From positions 1,987,211 to 2,051,210 of the forward strand of contig NZ_KE383842.1 in the NCBI RefSeq assembly GCF_000422465.1: a stretch of DNA of 64,000 nucleotides. Reading direction: 5' to 3'. How positions within the stretch are numbered: the first letter of the stretch is position 1; every line of letters begins with the position of its first letter. Below, piece by piece: positions 36,246 to 45,008 of the stretch. A program made the translations under genes and the position numbers. Source of the DNA: Paenibacillus harenae DSM 16969. Lineage in GTDB: Bacteria > Bacillota > Bacilli > Paenibacillales > Paenibacillaceae. The notes under the pieces were generated by a model. It did no database searches. It was not told the origin of the DNA and saw only the letters and a list, made by a program, of their open reading frames with translations.

Positions 36246-36977
36246 TTATAAGGTGTGCTGCGATGATCCGGTTGCCTGAGTTTTAGCTGACAGGGAAGCA
36301 AGCGCAGATACGTTAAAGCCTTTCACGATGAGCCAAACCGCCAGAATCATTTCATAAGTGGCTATCGGTAACGCTAAAATGGCTAGCAATGTTGAAAATG
36401 GAAGAATGATATCGAATAGGAGCAACAATCCTGCAATCAGAATGAGTGCTGCTCCTATAAGACCCCAGCCTGAAATCAAGCGGGGAACGAGTTTTGATTT
36501 ATACAGCAAATAGCTGTACAGCATCGTGTTTACGCCCAGCAAGAAATTGGGGCCCAGCCGAAATGTCCAGTCATGCATCGCTATTAACAATGTACCTGAA
36601 ATTTGATAAGAAGCTGCGATCGGATCTGCCGATGCTGCCAATTCCCGGCTTAAGGTCAGTAGGGACAGGACGCTGATGATGCCAACACTAATGGCAACTG
36701 CTTCAAGAAGCCTGAAGGTGACATACCCGATCGCTATGCTTTCATTTTGTTTTTTTAAGACTGGAAACAGCGTAATCGAAGTGCCAATAGCCGAACAGAC
36801 AAGAATTAACTCCATAACCGCTCCCAGTATGACCCGATTTGCATGTTCAGCGCCTTTAATCAGGTAATCGGGACCTTTTAGAATAGGATTGTATAAAAGA
36901 ACGCCTATTATTGCCGTGGACGTCGCAAGTATAAACAGCACCCCCGCAATTATTGCTCTATTCCTGTGTGTATTCAT
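36246..36977 (-). CDS. DUF4386-type integral membrane protein
   Basis: 243-residue membrane protein with six predicted spans (roughly 10-30, 50-70, 85-105, 140-160, 170-190, 195-220). It matches the pattern of the DUF4386 family (NRAIIAGVLFILATSTAIIGVLLYNPIL near the start, then RLLEAVAISVGIISVLSL), which has no known biochemical role. It sits between the small 80-residue protein gene and the oxidoreductase gene, with a 17-base gap to the latter, so co-transcription is likely. Next to a MalT-type regulator, the set may form a small stress or xenobiotic response unit; that is conjecture. Confidence 0.75.
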   Translation of the reverse strand: MNTHRNRAIIAGVLFILATSTAIIGVLLYNPILKGPDYLIKGAEHANRVILGAVMELILVCSAIGTSITLFPVLKKQNESIAIGYVTFRLLEAVAISVGIISVLSLLTLSRELAASADPIAASYQISGTLLIAMHDWTFRLGPNFLLGVNTMLYSYLLYKSKLVPRLISGWGLIGAALILIAGLLLLFDIILPFSTLLAILALPIATYEMILAVWLIVKGFNVSALASLSAKTQATGSSQHTL

Positions 36978-37008
36978 TTGTTTGTCTCTTCCTTTCGCCA
37001 GATTTTTC

Positions 37009-37251
37009 TTAGTCGGATTTAACGCGTTCGAGCGAGAGTAACGGCATTCCTAAATCCCGGATTTTTCTCAAGAACCCATATAGCGCAGCCTGATCGACCG
37101 GACCTGCTAATAACGTATCGCCGTTCTCTTCAAGCCGGATGGTGAGGCCCTCGAACCAGTCGCTCCGCCAGGGACCCAAATGTCCTTTGATCCTGATTTG
37201 ATACACGAAAGCTTCACTTGCATCCGTTTTGGAGCTTTGATGATTTGTCAT
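37009..37251 (-). CDS. Small conserved protein (80 residues) linked to the LuxR regulator
   Basis: 80 residues from the ATG at 37251, preceded by GGAGAGGG; the longer frame to 37365 has no ribosome site. The sequence (YQIRIKGHLGPWRSDWFEGLTIRLEENGDTLLAGPVDQAALYGFLRKIRDLGMPLLSLERV) follows a pattern often seen in short proteins encoded beside MalT-type LuxR regulators. No catalytic motif is visible; two amphipathic segments suggest a compact alpha/beta fold. It is first in the leftward operon with the DUF4386 and oxidoreductase genes and immediately downstream of the regulator gene. Function unknown; a sensor-accessory or antagonist role is only a guess. Confidence 0.65.
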   Translation of the reverse strand: MTNHQSSKTDASEAFVYQIRIKGHLGPWRSDWFEGLTIRLEENGDTLLAGPVDQAALYGFLRKIRDLGMPLLSLERVKSD

Positions 37252-37434
37252 TACCCTCTCCTTCGTAAAACATTGTGGCGGGCGTAAGCGCGTTGACATC
37301 CGGCTAGCTCGCTTGTTTGGGTTAATTAGAAGATACACGTTCATGTGGTGAGAGGGCATCACCATATTGGGTGATTGATGTGGCGATTTGTACCCGGTGA
37401 TTTGTCAATCGGGGGTTTTTGCCGGAGAGAGAGA

Positions 37435-37473
37435 AACCCCGGCCGAGGTTTGTTAAACCTTCAGGCCGGGGTT
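37435..37473 (-). terminator. Terminator of the LuxR-type regulator gene
   Basis: AACCCCGGCC pairs with GGCCGGGGTT, with an inner AGGTTT/AAACCT stem capped by a three-base loop. It lies about 20 bases past the regulator stop codon. The distal U-tract is poor, so some read-through into the small-protein operon is possible. Confidence 0.65.
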
Positions 37474-37489
37474 AGGATTTGCGAGCTCG

Positions 37490-40204
37490 TTATAATAAAT
37501 CTAATTTCTCAGCCCGACGGACTGCCGACCGCCGGTTGTTCACCTCGAGCTTGTCGTAAATGTTCTTGGTGTGAGTCCTCAAGGTGTTTACGGACACCCC
37601 GAGTTCGCGGGCAATGTCCGGGCCGCTCAAGTCGGATCTCAGTAGCCGAAGCACATCGCGTTCACGTTCGCTCAGCGGCTCGCTCAAAACCTGATTGACA
37701 GACGTTTTTCCCTCAATCTTGCTGAAGGCTGCAAGCAGGCGACGGACATAGTTCCGGGCGATCCCTTGTTTCAGGGCTGATTTCAGCAGTGCCTCCATCG
37801 GTTGGCCTTCATCCGCAAAGATACGGACGTAGCCCTCTGGCTCGGCCAGAGTCAGCCCGCGTTCCAGCGGCACTAGCGCAGCAGGGATGGCGCCTTGCAT
37901 CTGTTGAGCAAGTGCCTGCAGGATCAGGATTTCAATCGCGCTTCCCGTCCTCGCGCCTTCTTCCGCTGCTTGGAGGAGGCGCTCCAAGAGTCCCAGTACC
38001 TCAAGCACCGAGAGGTGTGCACGGTCGCTCTTATACCGGGCTAGGAGCACCCTAGCCAGAGTGATGTGCTCGAATTCGCGCAGGTAACTAAGATCGTCCC
38101 GGACGGACAGGCCATGCTCGCGTGCCCAGCCGAAAGCTTCGCCCAACCTCCCCTGCGCGACCCGCACCCGGGTCTTTAACGCTGCAATAGGACGCACATT
38201 TGGAAAAAAGTTACTCACGTACAGAAGCTCTGCCTCGTGGAGCAGATTGAGCGCTCCGTCCAGATCTCCTTGGGCTTCCCGTATTCGGGCCATCGCGACA
38301 CGCCAGCGATACCGGTTTTGCGGGAACCCGGCTTGCTCGCCTTGATCCTTGCTTTTCAACAGGTGCTGCGCGGCCGTGTGCAGATCGTCTCGCTCACGGC
38401 AGAGTTCACTCATTCCCACGTACATGTCCGCCGTCCCCCGCAGTAAAGGATCGCCCTGCTCAATCGCAAGCTGCAATCCCCGCTCATAGTCACGCATGGC
38501 CTGGCGCAGTCGACCTTGCGCAATGCTAATTTCGGCCAGAGCGATTGAGCCCCCGATTACGTCAGAGATGCCCCCGGCCGCCTGAACATTAGCCATGCCA
38601 TCGGCAAACGTCCGATACGCCGACTCGAGATCCCCGTTCGTCCAGGATGCGAGCCCTAGGAGCGCTGTTGCCGATCCGCGACGGAGATGGTCGTCCTCAG
38701 GCACGAGGTCGAGTACCCGCCGAGCGTATTTCATGGCGGCGGGGATATCGCCCAGCGCCTGAGCATGTGCGGCACGGTACAAAGCGATCGTACCCGGGAG
38801 CCCATGAAATGCCGCTTCATCCACGACGACCATCCCGGCTGATGGAGCTTCCAGTCGCTCGCGCGAGTCTGCTGTCGTCTCGAGCCATCGTTCTGCGTCC
38901 CGCAATCGATCCAGAGCGGCCTCGGTCTTGTCGCAAGATAGCAACGCCCAGGCATAACCGGCGCTGAGCACAGGCCTGCAGCAGACCACCTTGTCCGGGA
39001 GCGCCTTCAGCCAGCCCAACACGGAAGCCTCCTGTCTATTCCTCTGCATGGCCGGCAATGCCAACTCGACCAGGTCCGCCGCTCGCTTGAAATCCTCGGC
39101 GGCCAATGCGTGGCGGATCGCATCTGCGGGCGAGCCATGCTGATCGTGCCACATGCTCGCCCGCCGATGCAGCGCAGCTACCTGATCGGGCTGATCCGCC
39201 CTCAAATGAGCAGAGAGAACCTCGGCAAAGAGGTGATGATAGCGATACCAGCGACGCCTGTCATCCAATGGAACGAGAAAGAAATTGCCTCGCTCAAGGG
39301 CCTCCAACCGCGCGTTCCCCTCCTTCTGGCCGGTGACCGCATCGCAGAGCGGGCCATGCAATCGATCAAGAATGGAGGTTTGAAGCAAGAAGCTCCTGAC
39401 ATGGTCGGGCTGACGCTGCAGGACCTCTTCGACCAGATAGTCCAAGATGTACCGATTGTGTCCGGCGAATGCCCGAATGAACGCAGGAATGTCCTCGCGC
39501 CCCTGTATCGAAAGTGCCGCCAGCTGAAGCCCCGCAATCCAGCCTTCCGTACGGGTCTCCAGCACGGCAATGTCTTCAACGGCAAGACTAAGGCCCATGA
39601 CTTGATTGAGGAACGCTGCCGTTTCGCCGGGAGTAAAACGCAGGTCGGCGGCACGCAGCTCGGTCAAGTGGCCCCGGGCGCGTAACCGGCCCAGGGGAAG
39701 CTGCGGATTCTCGCGGGTGGCGATGACCAGATGCATCTGTGGCGGGAGATGCTCGAGAAAGAAGATGAGAGCATCGTCGATCATTTTGGCGTCGACTACA
39801 TGGTAGTCGTCAAGGACGAGAACGAATTTATTCGGGATAGCTGAAATTTCGTTGAGCAGAATCGTAAGCATCGAGTCGATAGGCTGCGGTTGCGGGGATT
39901 GGAGCGCACTAACCACGCTTCCTCCAATATTCTCAGCAATTGTCTGCAGAGCAGCAACAAGGTGAGTCAGGAATCGTGTGAAGTCGTTATCTCCTGCGTC
40001 CAGCGACAACCATGCGACAGGTCGATCGCAACCAGCGACCCATTCGCTGACCAATGTGGTCTTGCCAAAGCCGGCGGACGCGGAGATGAGGGTCAGCTTG
40101 CGGTCCAAACCCTCGTTCAGCCGATCCATCAGCCGCGGTCGAATGACAGCCTTTGTCCGTGGCACGGGGATATATAGTTTTGTCGCTAAAATAGGCATAT
40201 TCAT
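37490..40204 (-). CDS. MalT-type LuxR-family ATP-dependent transcriptional regulator
   Basis: 904-residue STAND-class regulator. N-terminal NTPase with Walker A SASAGFGKTT near residue 45 and a Walker B-like VLVLDDYHVVD near 130. A winged-helix/TPR-like helical region (about 350-800) follows, with ALxxL repeats typical of MalT solenoids. The C-terminal LuxR helix-turn-helix (about 838-900) reads LSEREREVLRLL-type residues (LSERERDVLRLLRSDLSGPDIARELGVSVNTLRTHTKNIYDKL). It would oligomerise on ligand and ATP binding and activate nearby promoters, most plausibly the 35.2-37.3 kb operon. The start region (ATG at 40204 or 40198) lacks a clear ribosome site. Base composition is noticeably more GC-rich than the adjacent cnt operon. 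Confidence 0.87.
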   Translation of the reverse strand: MNMPILATKLYIPVPRTKAVIRPRLMDRLNEGLDRKLTLISASAGFGKTTLVSEWVAGCDRPVAWLSLDAGDNDFTRFLTHLVAALQTIAENIGGSVVSALQSPQPQPIDSMLTILLNEISAIPNKFVLVLDDYHVVDAKMIDDALIFFLEHLPPQMHLVIATRENPQLPLGRLRARGHLTELRAADLRFTPGETAAFLNQVMGLSLAVEDIAVLETRTEGWIAGLQLAALSIQGREDIPAFIRAFAGHNRYILDYLVEEVLQRQPDHVRSFLLQTSILDRLHGPLCDAVTGQKEGNARLEALERGNFFLVPLDDRRRWYRYHHLFAEVLSAHLRADQPDQVAALHRRASMWHDQHGSPADAIRHALAAEDFKRAADLVELALPAMQRNRQEASVLGWLKALPDKVVCCRPVLSAGYAWALLSCDKTEAALDRLRDAERWLETTADSRERLEAPSAGMVVVDEAAFHGLPGTIALYRAAHAQALGDIPAAMKYARRVLDLVPEDDHLRRGSATALLGLASWTNGDLESAYRTFADGMANVQAAGGISDVIGGSIALAEISIAQGRLRQAMRDYERGLQLAIEQGDPLLRGTADMYVGMSELCRERDDLHTAAQHLLKSKDQGEQAGFPQNRYRWRVAMARIREAQGDLDGALNLLHEAELLYVSNFFPNVRPIAALKTRVRVAQGRLGEAFGWAREHGLSVRDDLSYLREFEHITLARVLLARYKSDRAHLSVLEVLGLLERLLQAAEEGARTGSAIEILILQALAQQMQGAIPAALVPLERGLTLAEPEGYVRIFADEGQPMEALLKSALKQGIARNYVRRLLAAFSKIEGKTSVNQVLSEPLSERERDVLRLLRSDLSGPDIARELGVSVNTLRTHTKNIYDKLEVNNRRSAVRRAEKLDLL

Positions 40205-40320
40205 ACATTAATAATAACACGCAACCTGCTTCTGCTCCTATCATTTAATATCTTCGGTTTACAAATGCAAGTAAACCTCACAGGTACCCGATTCCCTGAC
40301 GGGGGAATTGCTGCACTTCT

Positions 40321-41508
40321 TTATCTTGACCCCACAAAAATCTTACGTCGTTCATAGGCAAAAAAGATCATCGACACGCCTAATATCGCGCAAATCATAT
40401 ACATAATGGAATAAGAGGAAAGGTCTGCAATCGGGCCCATAACGACACCGCCAAGCGAAACACCCAAATCAGCCATAGCAATAAATAACCCAATTAACAC
40501 ATTGCGGTTTACCTGCGGCAATACAAAAGACAAATATGTCGTTAACGTTGGATACAGAAGTGCCTGAGCAACTCCCATTAATAGAGCACCCGCATAGAAA
40601 TAGGCGGCTCCACCTGCTATAGAGAAGCTTACGCTTTGCGCCGCTATTGCGAGAATGAGCATAGTTCCCATCATAAAAGACGTATGCCATTTCCCGTCCG
40701 ATGGGATTTTCTTCCTCAAGACGAACCGGGCCACGACCACGGCCCCTGCCTGCAGCATGAGATAAACGGCCGCATTGCCGCCTTCGATTTGCGCAGCGTA
40801 TAGCGGAATAAAGGTTGTCACCGCTCCAGATACAAGGGAAGCGGTCAGCATAAGGACGCTGCATTTAAATAAATGCGGGTTTTTGACGAGCTGGCCGAAG
40901 GACTGAAGCATCGTGGCGCCCTGCCCCGTCTGCCCCGAAACAGGATCGGCCTCTATTTTATCCATTTTAGCACTATAACCCACCACCCCTGTAAGGATGG
41001 CAATGGCGATCATAGCCGCTGTAAAATAATTCATATTACCAGCTTGCCACATGCCTAAAGCTAGCAGAGGACCGATAATACCGGGCATGTAAGCGCATAA
41101 GGAATACATCGAGATTCCTTGCGAACGATCCTTGTCCGGCAGCGCATCGATAATGCCCATCTGTAAGGCCATGGAGAAAAAAGCGGTGCATACCCCTTGC
41201 AGCATGCGGGCAACGAAATACCCCCCCAATCCGGTAATCGAGTATAGGATGAGAGCCAAGCCATTGATAACAAGAATCGTGCGTAACACTTTAATTGGTC
41301 CATGCTTGTGAATTATTTGGCCTGCCCACGGCCGGAAAAGCATGGTCGTAAACAAATAAGCCCCCATGATGATCCCGATCGTCGTATTAGTGGCCCCCAA
41401 CGACTCGCCCTTCAAAGGAATAATGACATTCAATATAGAGTTAGCGCTGAAATAGAAAAGCGTCAACATATATAACCGCAGAAAAGGCCAAGACAGTGCT
41501 CCTCTCAC
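40321..41508 (-). CDS. cntE: Major facilitator exporter, CntE-like (metallophore export)
   Basis: 395-residue MFS transporter with 12 predicted spans. The loop 2-3 motif is visible around GAYLFTTMLFRPWAGQIIHKHG, with a central cytoplasmic loop (about 190-215). Start is GTG at 41508 with AGGAG nine bases upstream. It is the last gene of the A-B-C-D-F-E order that defines staphylopine-type loci, where CntE exports the newly made apo-metallophore. Here the biosynthetic genes are broken, so this exporter has no known cargo from the same operon. It remains an uninterrupted frame, which implies a recent loss of synthesis, another substrate, or a second source of metallophore in the genome. Confidence 0.75.
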   Translation of the reverse strand: MRGALSWPFLRLYMLTLFYFSANSILNVIIPLKGESLGATNTTIGIIMGAYLFTTMLFRPWAGQIIHKHGPIKVLRTILVINGLALILYSITGLGGYFVARMLQGVCTAFFSMALQMGIIDALPDKDRSQGISMYSLCAYMPGIIGPLLALGMWQAGNMNYFTAAMIAIAILTGVVGYSAKMDKIEADPVSGQTGQGATMLQSFGQLVKNPHLFKCSVLMLTASLVSGAVTTFIPLYAAQIEGGNAAVYLMLQAGAVVVARFVLRKKIPSDGKWHTSFMMGTMLILAIAAQSVSFSIAGGAAYFYAGALLMGVAQALLYPTLTTYLSFVLPQVNRNVLIGLFIAMADLGVSLGGVVMGPIADLSSYSIMYMICAILGVSMIFFAYERRKIFVGSR

Positions 41509-41561
41509 AAACCTTTACTCCTCTCCCTAATCTTTTTGATAGCTCGCATTGCCATCTATCA

Positions 41562-42305
41562 TTACGTAATGATCATTTGCAGCAATTTCCTTGCATACGC
41601 GGACTGAACGTCTTTTAATTGCTCAATTTTGACCATTTCCTCGATTTGGCCATTTCTAATGATCATGACTCTGTCGCAAATATAGGACGCGGCTTGAATA
41701 TCATGGGTGATGAAGATATATCCTATATTGTAAATTTCCCTCAAGCTTTTTAACAATTCAAGCACCTGGATTTGAACAGATCCATCCAAAGAGCTGATGG
41801 CTTCATCTAATACAATACATTTCGGTTCTGTAGAAACGGCTCTTGCAATGCACACCCTCTGAGCCTCCCCGCCCGATAACTCATGAGGATATTTTGTTCG
41901 ATAGGACGGGTTCAACCCCACTTGATACAATAGCAGATCAATCTTGATTTGAGCCTCCTGTCGAACCATTCCTTGCAGCTTTAAGGGTTCCATCATGGCC
42001 TGTTCCACGGTATAAAACGGATTGATGGAGGAGGTATAGTCTTGAAATACGGCGCTGATATTTCCCAATCTCGCTTTTCGGTCATCTACGCTCTTTCCCT
42101 CAAACAAAATGGTTCCGTGATCAGGTTTCTCAATCCCTAATAGCAATCGCCCTAATGTAGATTTGCCGCTTCCGCTTTCTCCGATAATACCCAAACATTC
42201 CCCTTGCTTGCATTCGAAGCTAATGTTTGACAAAACCTTCTGTCTTTCCCCGGAAAACAATCCGCCTTTTTTATAGGATTTCTCAACCTGATTAACGCTC
42301 AGCAA
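41562..42305 (-). CDS. cntF: Opine-metallophore ABC importer ATPase, CntF-like
   Basis: 247-residue ABC ATPase of the DppF/NikE type. Walker A GESGSGKS near residue 41, signature LSGGEAQRVCIARAV near 145, Walker B KCIVLDEAISSLD near 165 and FITHD after it. Note Walker B ends DEAISS, slightly unlike the usual DEPTSA, as also occurs in NikE/CntF proteins. The frame overlaps the end of cntD by 14 bases. Together with CntD it powers import of metal-loaded metallophore. The order D-F follows the staphylococcal cnt locus. Intact. Confidence 0.78.
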   Translation of the reverse strand: MLSVNQVEKSYKKGGLFSGERQKVLSNISFECKQGECLGIIGESGSGKSTLGRLLLGIEKPDHGTILFEGKSVDDRKARLGNISAVFQDYTSSINPFYTVEQAMMEPLKLQGMVRQEAQIKIDLLLYQVGLNPSYRTKYPHELSGGEAQRVCIARAVSTEPKCIVLDEAISSLDGSVQIQVLELLKSLREIYNIGYIFITHDIQAASYICDRVMIIRNGQIEEMVKIEQLKDVQSAYARKLLQMIIT

Positions 42306-43113
42306 CGCTAACGCCCCCCATGATTTTCTTAAAATGATGATTGAGCGCCAGCTTTGTAGAAACTAAATACCGGGTGTACTCGTGCTGAGCATCAGAGAAA
42401 ATGGCCCGGGTTGTCCCTCTTTCCACAATTTCTCCGTCTTTCATAACCTGAACCTCATCCGCCATTTTTTGAACAATGCCCAAATCATGCGAAACAAAAA
42501 TCATCGAGCAGCCCATTTTCTCCCGCAACCGTATGAACTGTTCAACGACCTCGAATTGCGAGATCGTATCGAGCGCTGTCGTCGGCTCGTCGGCGATTAC
42601 AATGTCGGGTTCCAACACGATGGCCAGCGCAATCATAACCCGCTGCAGCATACCGCCCGACAACTGGTGCGGATACATATTCATCACCGAGACCGGGTCT
42701 TTCAGCATGACACTAGCCATGGCATGTTTCATCTTGGCTGTTATTTCTTCACGGCTCCAGCCGAAATGCCAGGCAAGCGTTTCCTTTAAGTGAACCCCAA
42801 TCACACAAGAGGGATCGAAGGCACGCATACCGTTTTGCAATATCATGCAGAGCTGCTTCCCTCTTTTTCTTCTCATTTCTTTTTCAGAAAGCTCGGTTAG
42901 GTTCATTCCGTTGAACAAAATGTCTCCGGATTGGCTGATACCGGCTTTATTCAATCTCATAATAGCCCTGCAGGTCAGAGACTTGCCGCTTCCGCTTTCC
43001 CCAACGATGGCTAGACAGCTTCCCTGCTTGACATGAAATGAACTATTCGGAACGATCACTTTACCCGTTCGGTTATCCCAAATTTTCAAATTTGCCGCTT
43101 CTAGAATATTCAT
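42292..43113 (-). CDS. cntD: Opine-metallophore ABC importer ATPase, CntD-like
   Basis: 273-residue ABC ATPase of the DppD/NikD type. Walker A GESGSGKS near residue 37, Q-loop at CMILQNGMRAFDPS, signature LSGGMLQRVMIALAI near 150, Walker B IVIADEPTTALD, and switch His in FVSHDLG. Length agrees with CntD (about 271). It lies seven bases after the cntC stop and overlaps cntF. With CntF it forms the cytoplasmic engine of the Zur-controlled importer. No visible lesions, in contrast to the upstream biosynthetic genes. Confidence 0.8.
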   Translation of the reverse strand: MNILEAANLKIWDNRTGKVIVPNSSFHVKQGSCLAIVGESGSGKSLTCRAIMRLNKAGISQSGDILFNGMNLTELSEKEMRRKRGKQLCMILQNGMRAFDPSCVIGVHLKETLAWHFGWSREEITAKMKHAMASVMLKDPVSVMNMYPHQLSGGMLQRVMIALAIVLEPDIVIADEPTTALDTISQFEVVEQFIRLREKMGCSMIFVSHDLGIVQKMADEVQVMKDGEIVERGTTRAIFSDAQHEYTRYLVSTKLALNHHFKKIMGGVSVAER

Positions 43114-43120
43114 AAATGGA

Positions 43121-44014
43121 TTACGCCACCTCTTTTCCTTGAAGCTTTGCGCTAGAAGCGACTGTCTGCCCTTGAAGCTTATGTTTGGAGGTCATTAATT
43201 TAGGATCTAAAGCCACTTGAAGCGAATCAGACAAAAAGTTGATGGCCGATACGACAATAATGATGGTTAAACCTGGCGCCAACATGATTTCCGGCCTCGA
43301 GAACATGACTTCCCTTGCCTCATTTAACATCATGCCCCACTCCGCATTCGGAGCTTGAATGCCTAAACCGAGGAATGAAAAGCCTGATAATTGCAAAATC
43401 ATCGAACCGAAAGAACTGCTTGAAATGACCGCTACGTCCGGAAGCGCAACTGGAACAATATGCTTCATTATAATTTTGATGTTGCTGACACCGAGCGCTT
43501 TGGAGAACTTCACATAGTCAGCTTCGGCATATTGCATGACTGACGTTCTGATGATTCGAGCAAACCATGCCCATTTCATGATTACAAACGCAATCAAAAT
43601 ATTTTCAAGACCCACCCCCAAGATGCCAATTACAGCCAATATCATGACATATCCCGGGAAAGAGAGCATCACATCGCAAACCCTCATCACAAAGGCATCC
43701 GTTTTCCCTCTAAAGTAGCCCGCAACAAAGCCGAGAATCGCCCCGATTCCTACCGATATGGCCAACGCAACAAACACCCAAAGCACGCTGGGACGGATTC
43801 CATATATTAATCTGGATAAAATGCATCGCCCCAGATGATCGTTGCCTAGCAGGTATTCCCACGACGACGGGGCAAATCGAAGCTCCATGTTTACTTCTGC
43901 GGGGTCATGCGGAGCAAATAAAGGGGCAAAAATCCCTGCAATTATAGTTACAGCGATAATGGATAAAGAGATAGCGGCTAACTTATCTTTCCATATAAGC
44001 TTGAATAGTTTCAT
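43121..44014 (-). CDS. cntC: Opine-metallophore ABC importer permease, CntC-like
   Basis: 297-residue DppC/NikC-type permease. The diagnostic extracytoplasmic segment SSWEYLLGNDHLGRCILSRLIYG follows the first span, then five further spans; the coupling loop KALGVSNIKIIMKHIVPVALPDV is at about residue 180. It begins immediately after the cntB stop codon. It forms the membrane channel with CntB. Its C-terminal tail is unusually Gln/Lys-rich (KHKLQGQTVASSAKLQGKEVA) and contains a short internal repeat (KLQGQTVASSA / KLQGKEVA), of unknown significance. Confidence 0.8.
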   Translation of the reverse strand: MKLFKLIWKDKLAAISLSIIAVTIIAGIFAPLFAPHDPAEVNMELRFAPSSWEYLLGNDHLGRCILSRLIYGIRPSVLWVFVALAISVGIGAILGFVAGYFRGKTDAFVMRVCDVMLSFPGYVMILAVIGILGVGLENILIAFVIMKWAWFARIIRTSVMQYAEADYVKFSKALGVSNIKIIMKHIVPVALPDVAVISSSSFGSMILQLSGFSFLGLGIQAPNAEWGMMLNEAREVMFSRPEIMLAPGLTIIIVVSAINFLSDSLQVALDPKLMTSKHKLQGQTVASSAKLQGKEVA

Positions 44015-44947
44015 TTAGAGATCCTTCCTTAATTTAGGGTTCATCGCCGCATTGATAATATCAGAAACGGTATTGAACAGAACAAAGGCCGCTGCCAGTA
44101 CAAGGACATACGCCTGGATGATCGGGAAATCCCTGCTAAGAATAGAATTAACGCTAAGAGTTCCTAAACCGGGCCACGCAAATATGTTTTCCACGACGAC
44201 CGTGCTTCCCAAAATAATGGGGATGGCCATGCAAAACACAGAAATGGCTACCTGCAATGAATTTCTTAAAATATGCATCGTTATTTTCTTCTCCGGCAAG
44301 CCGCACGCCCTGCCGTACAGAACATAGTCTTCATTTAAATTGCTTATCATTGCACTTCGAATGATCCTAAAGTACACGCCTGCAAAACTGATCGTGATCA
44401 CAATAACAGGTAAAACGTAACTTTTGTACGAGTCCATCCCGCTAGTCGGCAACAGATCCAGCTTCACAGAAAAATACCAGACCATTAGCGCCGCAAGCCA
44501 GTAGGACGGCATGGATGTCAGAAAAAAGGAGACGCCTCTGACCGATTTGTCCATCCATTTCCCTTCTCTCAATGCGCAGATTACGCCTAATCCAATAGAA
44601 AACGCAATAATGGCAATAACTGAAAGCAACGTTAGTTTTAGCGTATTGAGAAAAGCCGGGCCCAGCAAAGACCACACCGGTTTTCCCGTGACGTACGAAT
44701 TCCCGAAATCCAGCTGCAAACATGAAACGAACCATTTAAGGTAACGGATTAGAAATGGTTGGTCCATCCCTAACGCCGCTTTCGTTTCTGTTATTAATTC
44801 ATCCGTAATTTTCGGTACGCCTTGCGCATACAATACCACTTCAGCCGGATCTAAAGGAGACAGATTGTTTAGAACAAACGTTAAAAAGGATATGATCAAC
44901 AGCAAAGGAATCGATATCAATGATCTTTTGATGATATAACTGCCCAT
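44015..44947 (-). CDS. cntB: Opine-metallophore ABC importer permease, CntB-like
   Basis: 310-residue DppB/NikB-type permease, equal in length to staphylococcal CntB (about 311). First span followed by the family motif LNNLSPLDPAEVVL (normally FxxxxPGDP; here Pro-Leu-Asp-Pro, a form also seen in metallophore permeases). The EAA-like loop YGRACGLPEKKITMHILRNSLQVA is at about residue 205. Start ATG at 44947 lies downstream of a strong hairpin between cntA and cntB that probably reduces expression of the membrane components relative to the binding protein. Confidence 0.8.
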   Translation of the reverse strand: MGSYIIKRSLISIPLLLIISFLTFVLNNLSPLDPAEVVLYAQGVPKITDELITETKAALGMDQPFLIRYLKWFVSCLQLDFGNSYVTGKPVWSLLGPAFLNTLKLTLLSVIAIIAFSIGLGVICALREGKWMDKSVRGVSFFLTSMPSYWLAALMVWYFSVKLDLLPTSGMDSYKSYVLPVIVITISFAGVYFRIIRSAMISNLNEDYVLYGRACGLPEKKITMHILRNSLQVAISVFCMAIPIILGSTVVVENIFAWPGLGTLSVNSILSRDFPIIQAYVLVLAAAFVLFNTVSDIINAAMNPKLRKDL

Positions 44948-44968
44948 AGCAATCTCCTTTATTGGTCT

Positions 44969-45006
44969 AAATAAATAAAAAGGGGTTATCCCCTTTTTAT
45001 TTATTT
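44969..45006 (-). terminator. Intra-operon hairpin between cntA and cntB
   Basis: A perfect 17-base-pair stem (AAATAAATAAAAAGGGG / CCCCTTTTTATTTATTT) with loop TTAT lies three bases past the cntA stop. The 3' side on the minus strand is CCCCTTTTTATTTATTT, so the stem itself supplies the U-rich tract. It should stabilise the cntA message and partly terminate before cntB. Confidence 0.75.
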
Positions 45007-45008
45007 AT

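Noticed and set aside
40256..40277. Palindrome GGTTTAC-N8-GTAAACC upstream of the LuxR-type gene as its operator
   Set aside because: A single 7-base inverted repeat with no second copy found near the likely target operon; too weak to list as a regulatory site.
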